From NCBI RefSeq assembly GCF_035818675.1, contig NZ_JAYKZZ010000005.1, positions 74,526 through 138,525 on the forward strand: a stretch of 64,000 nucleotides of DNA, in the 5' to 3' direction. The notes beneath the pieces are model-generated. The model was not told the origin of the DNA. It worked only from the letters and a program-made list of their open reading frames with translations, and ran no database searches. Within the stretch, counting starts at the first letter, position 1, and every line of letters starts with the position of its first letter. This stretch comes from Parapedobacter flavus (lineage in GTDB: Bacteria > Bacteroidota > Bacteroidia > Sphingobacteriales > Sphingobacteriaceae). Shown here piece after piece: positions 26,284-34,711 of the stretch. The translations under genes were made by a program, and so were the position numbers.

Positions 26284-28332
26284 ATGGAACATCAACACAA
26301 ATACGATGCACAGGGCAAACAGCTATGTTGCACACAGGAAGAAAAAATATACACCAAAGCAGGTGCAAAACACTTGATACAGGACGATGAATGTTGCAGT
26401 ACCAAAAAGCATAAGCACGAAGAACACAGCGATGATGACGGACACGACCATTCACATTCGGGAGGTACGGACAACGTTTTCAAAATGTTTCTGCCTGCCC
26501 TAATTTCCCTTGTACTGTTGCTTGCAGGTATCGCAATGGATAATTGGTTTCCGCAAACGTGGTTTACCGATTGGGTAAGGATTGTTTGGTACGTGATGGC
26601 TTATGCTCCTGTCGGTTTTCCTGTTATCAGAGAAGCCGTACAAAGCATTGGTAAAGGCGAGGTTTTCTCCGAGTTTTTCCTTATGGGAATTGCCACTATC
26701 GGTGCATTTGCCATTGGCGAATATCCCGAGGGTGTCGCCGTTATGCTGTTCTATTCGATAGGCGAAGTATTCCAGACAATGGCTGTGTCAAGAGCCAAAG
26801 CAAATATTAAATCATTGCTCGACCAAAGACCCGATGAAGTAACGGTGTTGAGAAACAACGAACCGCACACCGTAAAGGCAGAGACCGTAGAGATCGGGGA
26901 AATCATACAGCTAAAGCCAGGGGAGAAATTGGGATTGGATGGAGAACTATTGTCCGAAACATCATCGTTCAATACCTCGGCTTTAACAGGTGAGAGCAAA
27001 CCCGACACCAAAAACAAAGGTGAGGTCGTCTTAGCAGGGATGATAAACTTGAATACCGTATCGCAGGTCAAGGTTACCACAGCATACACCGATAGTAAGC
27101 TGAGCAAGATTTTGGAATTGGTACAGAATGCCACTTCGCAGAAAGCACCAACGGAGCTTTTTATCCGCAAGTTTGCCAAAATCTATACACCTATTGTGGT
27201 GTTTTTAGCGATAGCCATTTGCCTGTTGCCATACTTTTTCGTATCTGACTATCTATTTAAAGAATGGCTGTACAGGGCGTTGGTATTCTTGGTCATTTCC
27301 TGTCCATGTGCATTGGTCATAAGCATCCCTTTAGGATATTTCGGGGGTATCGGAGCCGCTTCACGGAACGGTATTTTATTTAAAGGCAGTAACTTCTTAG
27401 ATGCTCTTTCCAATATCCAAAACGTCGTGATGGACAAGACGGGAACGATGACGGAGGGCGTTTTCAAAGTACAGGAGGTTGTATTTGACCCGGCATTCAA
27501 CAAAGATGAAATGTTGCAAATGGTCAATATATTGGAAAGCCACAGTACTCACCCCGTAGCGACTGCCATTCACGAATACGTTGGCAAGCCCGATAATACA
27601 ATCCGTTTGGAAAATACCGAGGAAATCGCTGGGCACGGACTGAAATCAACCGTAAACGGTAAAGATTTATTGGTCGGCAATTTCAAACTGATGAACAAGT
27701 TCGGCATACAGTACGATTTAGACCCGAACAGCATTGTATATACGACTATTGCTGTAGCCTACGATAACAAATTTGTCGGTTATATCACGATTGCAGACAG
27801 CATAAAAGAAGATGCACAGCAAACTATTGACCTATTGCACAAGCTCAATATTAAAGCAACTATGCTTAGCGGAGATAAAAGCACCGTTGTAAAATATGTG
27901 GCAGAGCAGTTGGGCATAGACAACGCCTTTGGCGACCTATTGCCCGAAGATAAAGTAAATCGGGTTAAGGAAATCAAAGCCAAAGGCGAAAGTGTTGCCT
28001 TTGTGGGCGACGGTGTGAACGATGCCCCTGTTGTGGCGTTGAGCGATGTGGGTATCGCAATGGGCGGATTGGGAAGCGATGCCACCATTGAAACAGCAGA
28101 CGTGGTGATACAAGACGATAAGCCCAGCAAAATACCAATGGCTATAAATATCGGTAAGCAGACCAAAAAGATTGTTTGGCAAAATATCGGATTGGCATTC
28201 GGTGTAAAAGCGATTGTACTTGTTCTCGGAGCTGGAGGACTGGCGACGATGTGGGAAGCTGTTTTTGCAGATGTAGGTGTAGCGTTATTGGCTATATTAA
28301 ATGCAGTAAGAATACAGCGAATGAAATTTTAA
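26284..28332 (+). CDS. P1B-type heavy-metal-translocating ATPase (Zn/Cd/Pb-like)
   Basis: 682 residues. The N terminus lacks a full HMA domain but has CC pairs and a His cluster (HDHSHSGG, about residues 45-60). Core motifs are TGES (235-238), the transport motif CPC (340-342), the phosphorylation site DKTGT with Asp384, and GDGVNDAP. A late Lys and ADVGVALLAILNA segment fits the P1B-2 group that exports Zn, Cd or Pb. It has its own operator-like palindrome and promoter and so forms a second transcript of the metal module. Confidence 0.94.
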   Translation: MEHQHKYDAQGKQLCCTQEEKIYTKAGAKHLIQDDECCSTKKHKHEEHSDDDGHDHSHSGGTDNVFKMFLPALISLVLLLAGIAMDNWFPQTWFTDWVRIVWYVMAYAPVGFPVIREAVQSIGKGEVFSEFFLMGIATIGAFAIGEYPEGVAVMLFYSIGEVFQTMAVSRAKANIKSLLDQRPDEVTVLRNNEPHTVKAETVEIGEIIQLKPGEKLGLDGELLSETSSFNTSALTGESKPDTKNKGEVVLAGMINLNTVSQVKVTTAYTDSKLSKILELVQNATSQKAPTELFIRKFAKIYTPIVVFLAIAICLLPYFFVSDYLFKEWLYRALVFLVISCPCALVISIPLGYFGGIGAASRNGILFKGSNFLDALSNIQNVVMDKTGTMTEGVFKVQEVVFDPAFNKDEMLQMVNILESHSTHPVATAIHEYVGKPDNTIRLENTEEIAGHGLKSTVNGKDLLVGNFKLMNKFGIQYDLDPNSIVYTTIAVAYDNKFVGYITIADSIKEDAQQTIDLLHKLNIKATMLSGDKSTVVKYVAEQLGIDNAFGDLLPEDKVNRVKEIKAKGESVAFVGDGVNDAPVVALSDVGIAMGGLGSDATIETADVVIQDDKPSKIPMAINIGKQTKKIVWQNIGLAFGVKAIVLVLGAGGLATMWEAVFADVGVALLAILNAVRIQRMKF

Positions 28333-28345
28333 AAGATTTCAATTT

Positions 28346-28586
28346 ATGGGCTTAGAAGAAGAACCGCAAAAAACGTAAGAAAAAATATGACCCCAATCGG
28401 TATAATTTTAGCTCAAAAAAGCCTGTTAAAAAAGTACAAAGATTGCATCATCGAATACTCAATTGGATTATGGCAATTTTCCTGACTGCGGTGTTGATAT
28501 TGGTAATTATTGTTACTGTCCGACATATTTATCTTCACTTTACAGGTAAAATACAGCCTCAACACCGGCACCATCATCATCGTTAG
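28346..28586 (+). pseudogene. Small His-tailed membrane protein, apparently frameshifted at an A6 run
   Basis: From ATG 28346 the frame reads MGLEEEPQK and stops at once, but one base of the AAAAAA run at 28368-28373 separates it from an open frame reading RKKKYDPNRYNF, a transmembrane segment (IMAIFLTAVLILVIIVTV) and the tail HRHHHHR, ending at 28586. Removing one A would give a protein of about 79 residues. It lies 13 bases behind the ATPase and its His tail suits the metal module. It may be a real mutation, a sequencing error or slippage; alternatively translation could start at ATG 28470. Confidence 0.5.
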
Positions 28587-28632
28587 AAAATAGATATAGT
28601 TATGGAGGAAGTAAATTTATATTAAAAGAATA

Positions 28633-29862
28633 GTGTGGAATGATATATTCCTCAAATTTAATATCTATATGGAATATAAAAAATACCCATTAGAATGGTT
28701 GGATTTATTAATAACAGTTACGCTCAATCCCTCTAATACGGATGTCTCTGTCATAACCCAAGAACAGGCAGACCATATCGAAAGCCGTTTGAGGGAAGAA
28801 ATCTTGTGTTTGCAGTCGTTTATAAAAGGTCAAGTGTTTTCAATTAATAAAGAGAACGAAATAGACCTGCTCATAAAACAATACCATGCTTCTCTAATTG
28901 CCTTGCTTGACCAGACTATTAGGAACCAAGAACAAATAACATCAGAAATCAAATTAATACAAGATTTGAATAAATCACTTCTTACAAATATTGATGAACT
29001 GCTCTCATTTTTAGAAACACGATTTTCAAAATACATCAGTCTTGATGAAAGGGTACCTGTCACCTATCTTGAGGTTACCAAACATGAATTTAAAGTTAAG
29101 ACAGATAGATTACAGAAGTGTATATCGCACGACCCTGTTGTGAAACTGCTCATTAAAAAGTTAACGCATTTTGTGACAGCATCCACGTACCCTTATGAAT
29201 TAACGTTTAGAGTTGTATTATACCTAAGGGAACTTATAAACGGATTGGAAGAAATCGACTGGATACGCAGTAATCGAGAGGATTTTTCCCAATTGGAACA
29301 ATTGCTGATATACATGAATTTCAACAGCAAAAAATTCATGAACATACTTACCGACCGTCTTGCAAATGAAGTCAATTGTTATGAACACACCGTAGAAAGA
29401 ATGGATAAGCTATTGTACTTTTATAAGGCTTATAACCAATTGCACCGCAAACCAGACACGAAGCTAAATCCCAAATATCGGGATTTAGACACGGTAATCA
29501 ACAACTGGTTTTCGCAGGAGATAGTTTATCTGGAAAAGAAGTTGAGATTAACCGTGATACCATTGCAAGGCAGTACAGCAACAACATCAAGGAACGGAAC
29601 GAAAACAATACAAAAAATCCTCTGTGTACTTTCTACCGATCAAATGGCTTTGATACTGCGGGCAACGGATGACTTAAGGATTATCCACGCCAAATCACTT
29701 ACCGAGGTTTTCAGAACCATGGCACCGCATCTATCCACCCCCTATAAAGAGGATATTTCTCATGAAGCAATGAGAAGCAAAGCGTATAACCCCGAAGAAA
29801 GAGACCGACAGATCGCCATCGAAACGTTGGAACGAATCATACAGAGGATCAGAGAGTATTAG
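28633..29862 (+). CDS. ICE-associated hypothetical protein, possible regulator
   Basis: 409 residues, largely helical with heptad-like stretches (about 30-110 and 200-290). I recognise no named domain. The C-terminal part (LSTDQMALILRATDDLRI, then MRSKAYNP) resembles a module found in proteins next to RteC in Bacteroidota conjugative elements. The start is uncertain: ATG 28669 (MEYKKYPLEW) is an alternative. It sits 175 bases ahead of RteC on the same strand, which suggests a shared regulatory role. Confidence 0.6.
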   Translation: MWNDIFLKFNIYMEYKKYPLEWLDLLITVTLNPSNTDVSVITQEQADHIESRLREEILCLQSFIKGQVFSINKENEIDLLIKQYHASLIALLDQTIRNQEQITSEIKLIQDLNKSLLTNIDELLSFLETRFSKYISLDERVPVTYLEVTKHEFKVKTDRLQKCISHDPVVKLLIKKLTHFVTASTYPYELTFRVVLYLRELINGLEEIDWIRSNREDFSQLEQLLIYMNFNSKKFMNILTDRLANEVNCYEHTVERMDKLLYFYKAYNQLHRKPDTKLNPKYRDLDTVINNWFSQEIVYLEKKLRLTVIPLQGSTATTSRNGTKTIQKILCVLSTDQMALILRATDDLRIIHAKSLTEVFRTMAPHLSTPYKEDISHEAMRSKAYNPEERDRQIAIETLERIIQRIREY

Positions 29863-30037
29863 CCTACACAACCCAAGCCTTAATCTCTGCTCCTAATTCG
29901 GATTAAAAATAAACAAACACCCACGGGGACGGAAAAGGAACGGATAATCCGTCCTTGCAACCGCCTTTGTTTCACCCTACTTTGGTATTACCATATAAAC
30001 TTTTAGATGGATAGCACTATGTGGAATTATAAACTTC

Positions 30038-30922
30038 GTGGTTATGAAAGAGGCGTCAATCGAAAATCTTTATTCCGGTATGTTGGAGCAATTGGGGTAT
30101 ATCAATGGATCGATCAGAGAATCCGTACAGAACCTAAATGAATCACTTTCCTGTATTGCCGACACGATCAACGAATTAAGGGAGCGCATTAGACGCCACC
30201 CATTCGAGGAGGAAACGGACGAAATCAATTTTTTCAAATATACCAAACCCCGTTTCTGCGCATGGCAAACCTATGTAGTGGAATTGCACAAGATCCTGTC
30301 CTCGGTTCCAGTCGGTACCGACCAAACGGTAAGGGATTATTATATGGAAGAAATAAGCGTAGTGAACCGTTTCTTTCGTTTGCATGCTTTTCATTACCAA
30401 TACTACGTTACGGACGAGCACAGCAAAGACAAACAATTTTTTCTTCGCCGTAACAGTTCGTTATTTCCCCCAGGGCGGGAGCTCCTGCCTGACGACCCCG
30501 AATTTTCTACCGACCTCGATCATCTTTTCGGTATGTTCCGGGCATACGAGATGCTCCGAGACTTTTTGATAGGACGAATCCGGTTGTTATACCAAGAACC
30601 CAATAATGTACTACTAAAAGAGATGATGCAAGGCCGCAAACGATGGTGGTCAGGCACCAAAATGGAGCTGGTGGAATTTGGTTACGGTATCTATTTTACA
30701 CGACGTGTCAATGGAGGAAAGGCCGATATTTCAGATATAATCGCATGGCTGGAAGAAAGTTTTAGCGAAGATTTGGCACAGGCTTACCGTATGTTTGTCG
30801 ATATAACCCGGCGCAAGACCATCAGCCACACCAAATATCTCGATGAGATGCGCGGTGCCATTCAAGTACATATCGAAGAATCCTTGAAATACAAACCCCA
30901 TAAAAGACGCTCAAAAAATTGA
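30038..30922 (+). CDS. rteC: RteC-family ICE regulator
   Basis: 294 residues. EINFFKYTKPRFCAWQTYV, FFRLHAFHYQYYV, a central WWSGTKMELVEFGYGIYF and the C-terminal ADISDIIAWLEESF with RKTISHTKYLDEM match RteC proteins. In CTnDOT RteC activates the excision operon by binding DNA upstream of it. Here the next genes are the small excisionase-like proteins after a 614-base non-coding stretch, which is where an RteC site would be expected. A second in-frame ATG lies at 30044. Confidence 0.85.
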   Translation: MVMKEASIENLYSGMLEQLGYINGSIRESVQNLNESLSCIADTINELRERIRRHPFEEETDEINFFKYTKPRFCAWQTYVVELHKILSSVPVGTDQTVRDYYMEEISVVNRFFRLHAFHYQYYVTDEHSKDKQFFLRRNSSLFPPGRELLPDDPEFSTDLDHLFGMFRAYEMLRDFLIGRIRLLYQEPNNVLLKEMMQGRKRWWSGTKMELVEFGYGIYFTRRVNGGKADISDIIAWLEESFSEDLAQAYRMFVDITRRKTISHTKYLDEMRGAIQVHIEESLKYKPHKRRSKN

Positions 30923-31536
30923 GCGATCAACCGAATATCCGTTATATCCAAAAAAAAAAATAACCTTACCAATATACCCATCTTGTGAAAGGGTTTGACC
31001 CATACCATTCCCGAAAACCCCATAAAATCCATACAGCGGAAAGAATACGCTATTTATCTCCTAATTCGCAGACAATCCACCAATCCCAACCCCAAAACCT
31101 ACCTAAAATCCCTTACAAAACGCAAAAAATCCTCACCAAAAAAATCGATACCAATGTCCCCATATTGGGAAAGCTCCGTCTGCCCGCTTGCCAATTTTGA
31201 CCCAAGTAAGGACACGTTCTTTGACATTGGGGGAAGAAGCATTTCCGGTGAAGAACCGGAAATTATTGTGCAGTCAGGGCAGTATTATCACCGCATACTT
31301 GTATGCAGGGGGTACCGCTCCGATGAACCATAGGCAGCCGGTTTCGGCGGGTATGTATGTACCCACGTGAGTATTCCCGAGTGAAATATATAGAGCGGTC
31401 CGCTCCGTAGCGATACGTTATTGACTTTACAGCGAAATGAAAGACCTTCATTGACCAAGAAATATAATATACGGAGGGGGTATGATGCCCCCTCTTATTT
31501 TACAAACGGCCATTCAGAAACCAGTACCATAAAATT
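30923..31536. other. Non-coding leader region between rteC and the excision-type genes, with several hairpins
   Basis: This 614-base stretch contains overlapping ORFs (30985-31200, 30995-31333, 31188-31370) without domain or codon support. It holds a 9-base-pair perfect hairpin (31241-31263, arms ATTTCCGGT and ACCGGAAAT), short palindromes GCATAC-TT-GTATGC and GAGCGG-T-CCGCTC, and the GC-rich hairpin at 31474-31494. The left third is A/C-rich on the plus strand. It may be a regulatory leader, RteC target or small RNA. Confidence 0.5.
31474..31503 (+). terminator. Terminator- or attenuator-like hairpin ahead of the excision-type genes
   Basis: GAGGGGG (31474-31480) pairs with CCCCCTC (31488-31494) around TATGATG, followed by TTATTTT. 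It ends 34 bases before the ATG at 31537, so it could end upstream transcripts or act as an attenuator for the downstream genes. Confidence 0.5.
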
Positions 31537-31830
31537 ATGCCAACACGGACAAACAACCTTTCGAGCAAGGAACTGGCGACACTGTTAAAAAATGCAGTCC
31601 AAGAGGGAGCTGGTAATGCCATAAAAAAAGAACAACCTATTCTCGAAAAACTGACCAAAGCCACGGCTTACCGCCTTTACGGCCGAAGCAATATTGACAG
31701 ATGGTTACGGGAAGGGCTGATCTCGACACATACAGATGACAGCTCCAAGACTTTCCTTGACAGATCGGAACTTGAAACCGTTTCGGGTTCAAGCAACCGC
31801 ATTACCTATCTGCCCGTAACGGACAGATAG
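31537..31830 (+). CDS. Small DNA-binding protein, excisionase-like
   Basis: 97 residues. The segment KATAYRLYGRSNIDRWLREGLIS followed by a short wing-like stretch and KTFLDRSELETVS resembles the MerR/Xis-type winged helix used by recombination directionality factors. The next gene is a paralogue (FKRYGRKNVEHWIGLGLIT). In related ICEs one or two such proteins lie downstream of RteC and promote excision with the integrase. Specific function is inferred from position and fold only. Confidence 0.6.
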   Translation: MPTRTNNLSSKELATLLKNAVQEGAGNAIKKEQPILEKLTKATAYRLYGRSNIDRWLREGLISTHTDDSSKTFLDRSELETVSGSSNRITYLPVTDR

Positions 31831-31940
31831 ACCGACCGGCCTACAAGAGCGGATCATTTCGGGTTCGTTGCCCGTTGCCGGTTCCATCGTGGGAAAACCC
31901 TATTCCCTTTATCCGTAAACCATCAAACCCCAGAGAAACT

Positions 31941-32216
31941 ATGCACATACTATTGACACCGCTGCAATTGCAGACACTGCTTTCCTATGCAGCCGAAATG
32001 GGAGCAAAACTTGCCCTTTCCAAGACCGGACACATCAGGCCGTACCTCAAAAAATCAGAAGCGTTCAAGCGGTATGGACGAAAAAATGTAGAGCATTGGA
32101 TTGGTCTCGGTCTGATCACGCCGCGCAAAGACGGCAACCACTCCGCAGCTTGGCGCATCGACCGCATGGAGATCGAAGCCGTGAGCAAATCCCGTGAAGC
32201 CATGCGCTATCTGTAA
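31941..32216 (+). CDS. Second small DNA-binding protein, paralogue of the preceding gene
   Basis: 91 residues from ATG 31941; a longer frame from 31875 has a Pro-rich, unlikely N terminus. EAFKRYGRKNVEHWIGLGLITPRKD with WRIDRMEIEAVSKS repeats the layout of the 31537 product, so the two arose by duplication. Likely a DNA-binding accessory or excision protein. The primase-like gene starts 32 bases downstream. Confidence 0.6.
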   Translation: MHILLTPLQLQTLLSYAAEMGAKLALSKTGHIRPYLKKSEAFKRYGRKNVEHWIGLGLITPRKDGNHSAAWRIDRMEIEAVSKSREAMRYL

Positions 32217-32248
32217 AAACTATCCACCACATCAAAAACATTTTTCTC

Positions 32249-33091
32249 ATGACATCTTACAAAAGCAACACACCGCACGATGAGCCTTTGACCATCGCCG
32301 CCCTGCTCAAAGCATTGGGGCATGAACCCGTATCGACGGGTGGCGATGAATTTCAGTACGCAAGCGTATTAAGAAACCGAACCAACAACAAAATAGTCCT
32401 AACGGTCAATAACCGATTGAATACTTGGTTTGACAGCTCACTTGGCCTGCTTGGCAAAGGTGGCAACCTCATGGATTTTGCCCGTACCTATTGGCCTGAT
32501 CTGTCGCCCGACCAGATCGAAGAAAGATTGCGTAACATACAAATTCAAATAACTAAAAAAGATAGACCACTACGCAAGCGCAAAGCGACCAAGATACCCC
32601 ATTATCAGATCGAACGTACCGGCTCATTGGGGTACAATAGAGAGATCACGGATTTTCTCATGGAAAGCGGCCTTTGGGAACTCGCCGATCTGAACATCAA
32701 AGAAGTCCATTATTATACTACCGACCAAAAGGGCAATCGCAAAGACTTCTGTGCCGCTGGTTGGCAGAACGAAAACGGAGGTTGGGAAGTACGAGCCCAA
32801 AATTATACGGGCTGTATCGGCACAAGAGGAATGACCTTTATTCCGGCAAGTGAAACCGCGCTTGCCATATTCCCCGAATATGTGGACTATCTGAAAAGGC
32901 GGAGCGACAAATATCTGCATTACGCATCGGTACTGATATTGAACCATCCCGATTTCATATCCGCATCGCTGAAACGTGCGCACCATTTTCAAAGAGTGCT
33001 GCTGTACACCGATGAAACAGGAGGCGATTACCAATCCCTTGCGGAAATGTTCAAGAACGAACTGCCGCACACAGAAGTAATACCCCTTTGA
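32249..33091 (+). CDS. Primase-like protein with degenerate Toprim region
   Basis: 280 residues, homologous along its length to the next gene. The N terminus (LTIAALLKALGHEPV, DEFQYASVLR, WFDSSLGLLGKGGNLMDFA) resembles the zinc-finger-side domain of mobile-element primases, without Cys residues. In the Toprim region the acidic motifs seen in the neighbour (FEGYMDYLS and YFDNDDPGR) are replaced by FPEYVDYLK and YTDETGGDY, so catalytic activity is doubtful. It may act as a partner or a decayed copy. Confidence 0.65.
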   Translation: MTSYKSNTPHDEPLTIAALLKALGHEPVSTGGDEFQYASVLRNRTNNKIVLTVNNRLNTWFDSSLGLLGKGGNLMDFARTYWPDLSPDQIEERLRNIQIQITKKDRPLRKRKATKIPHYQIERTGSLGYNREITDFLMESGLWELADLNIKEVHYYTTDQKGNRKDFCAAGWQNENGGWEVRAQNYTGCIGTRGMTFIPASETALAIFPEYVDYLKRRSDKYLHYASVLILNHPDFISASLKRAHHFQRVLLYTDETGGDYQSLAEMFKNELPHTEVIPL

Positions 33092-33109
33092 TAACCCAAA
33101 TCTCTGCTT

Positions 33110-34063
33110 ATGTCAAAATATGTAAACGTGGACGATCTGCGGGAAATCCCAATTTCGGACTTCCTGGCCCGGCTCGGTCACCATCCGGTACGCAAATCGG
33201 GTAAGGAACTTTTTTACCACAGTATGCTACGGGAAACCAAGCAAGACACCCCATCCCTGACGGTATGGGACGAGGGTGGAAAATGGGTCGACCGAGGTGG
33301 CCCGAACTCGACGGGCATACAGGGTGGTAGTATCGTCCAGCTCGGCCTTGCCTATTGGCCCCAGCACTCCTTTATCGAGGTGCTAAACAAGATAAAGGAA
33401 ATCTGCGATATGCAGGTCTCCATGATACCGGCCTACAAACCTGTCAAACTACCAGCGGAACAGGAACATAGAAGCTATACCTTTGAACTTGTCCGAACAC
33501 AGCCAATCGGCCGAAACTTTGTCCTGACCAAATACCTCGAAGAACGTGGGATATTGGACGTTGCACACGGACACCTGCAAGAAATCTATTACAGAAACCG
33601 TCTTGACAACGAAAATAAAAGTACCTTTTATGCCGTTGGCTGGCAGAACGATCAAGGCAATTGGGAGTTTACCAATGCCAAAGGTTTCAAGAGCAGTATC
33701 GGCAAAAAGGGAATATCTGTGATACCCGGCAATCCAAGCCATGCCGTTCTCTTCGAGGGCTATATGGACTACCTAAGTTGGCTCAAAGTGAACCGCCCCG
33801 ATCCTGCACCTACCGCCATTGTCCTAAACTCCATTGTCCAATTGAAGAATGCCATCGAGCGGGTCAAGGGCATACCAACCGTGGACGTCTATTTCGACAA
33901 CGACGATCCCGGCCGCAACTGTACTCAAAGGCTGATCGAAGCCGTACCACAAGCCAAAGACCGTTCCGGTGTTTATGGGGCGTACAAGGATTATAACGAT
34001 ATGCTAAAGGCAGTCCTAAACGAGCATGAAATACAGCACCAACGGGCAGGCCCCAGACGTTGA
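33110..34063 (+). CDS. Toprim-domain primase-like protein (TraP-type)
   Basis: 317 residues. The N-terminal DNA-binding part (DFLARLGHHPVRKSG, SMLRETKQDTPSLTV) lacks the CHC2 cysteines. The C-terminal half contains a Toprim domain: LFEGYMDYLS with the catalytic Glu, VLNSIVQLKNA, and VDVYFDNDDPGR with the acidic pair, followed by YKDYNDML. It probably primes DNA synthesis on the transferred strand. It lies 18 bases after its degenerate paralogue. Confidence 0.75.
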   Translation: MSKYVNVDDLREIPISDFLARLGHHPVRKSGKELFYHSMLRETKQDTPSLTVWDEGGKWVDRGGPNSTGIQGGSIVQLGLAYWPQHSFIEVLNKIKEICDMQVSMIPAYKPVKLPAEQEHRSYTFELVRTQPIGRNFVLTKYLEERGILDVAHGHLQEIYYRNRLDNENKSTFYAVGWQNDQGNWEFTNAKGFKSSIGKKGISVIPGNPSHAVLFEGYMDYLSWLKVNRPDPAPTAIVLNSIVQLKNAIERVKGIPTVDVYFDNDDPGRNCTQRLIEAVPQAKDRSGVYGAYKDYNDMLKAVLNEHEIQHQRAGPRR

Positions 34064-34080
34064 CTTTCGGAGGGGACGAA

Positions 34081-34400
34081 ATCAGTTATTCCGATATATA
34101 GATAACTGTATATAGGTATATACCGATAATCGGATAACCATATATACACGTATACGGGTATTTGTATATCCCGATATTTCGATAGACAGCTATACAGATA
34201 GCAGTACATACAGATATTCATATATCCCGATATACACACATCCAAATAGATAGCCATACGGATATATGTATAGATACATATCAGTCTATCCATATAGGCA
34301 CATATCCACATATATAGCTATCCACATTGTTACGCATACAGATATACAGTTATCCGAACAGACATCCACACCGATAGCTGTATGTATGGATATATGACCG
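34081..34400. repeat. TA-rich degenerate repeat tract (GATATA/CATATA units)
   Basis: About 320 bases made mostly of irregular 6-12 base units such as GATATATAG, CATATATAC, CCGATAT and AGATAGC, with many local inverted repeats. Composition differs sharply from the flanking genes, and no believable ORF exists; the minus-strand frame at 33991-34311 is Tyr/Ile-rich only because of the repeats. Location ahead of mobA/mobB fits an easily melted region of an origin of transfer or replication. Confidence 0.7.
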
Positions 34401-34460
34401 ATCGAAACGTGGGTTATCAATCGGCCATCCCCGAACCTATGTACCAAAAACACGCCCCCT

Positions 34461-34572
34461 AACCCACTTTTTTGCCCTTTGCGGTATAACCCCACTTTTT
34501 TGTTTCGTATTGTGCAAGTTGTGTTTTTGTACGTACAGCGCTCGTACCTCGGCAGTACCCACAAAAACCAAC
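34461..34572. promoter_or_regulatory. oriT-like direct and inverted repeats
   Basis: Direct repeats AACCCACTTTTTTG (34461-34474) and AACCCCACTTTTTTG (34488-34502) lie beside an imperfect inverted repeat: GTTGTGTTTTTGTACGTAC (34518-34536) against GTACCCACAAAAACCAAC (34555-34572), matching at about 16 positions. Such a layout, iterons plus an inverted repeat beside a TA-rich tract, is typical of transfer origins, and the relaxase genes begin 1.2 kb downstream. No nick site is identified. Confidence 0.45.
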
Positions 34573-34711
34573 TTGCCCCGGAACAGCCACACCCCACTGG
34601 GGAATGGCCGTACCAGGGTAGGAAAAAGGTCGCAACTCCCTTTTTCTCCTGCAAAGCGAACCATAACCGCCGCAGGGCGACGAACATCCATAAACCATTA
34701 AAACCATTACC

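Noticed and set aside
30985..31370. Three overlapping plus-strand ORFs between rteC and the excision-type genes
   Set aside because: Low-complexity Lys/Pro/Asn-rich translations, no ribosome-binding sites, and hairpins run through them.
33991..34311. Minus-strand ORF rich in Tyr, Ile and Cys
   Set aside because: Its composition results from the TA-rich repeats and it overlaps the end of the Toprim gene; no domain or conservation signal.
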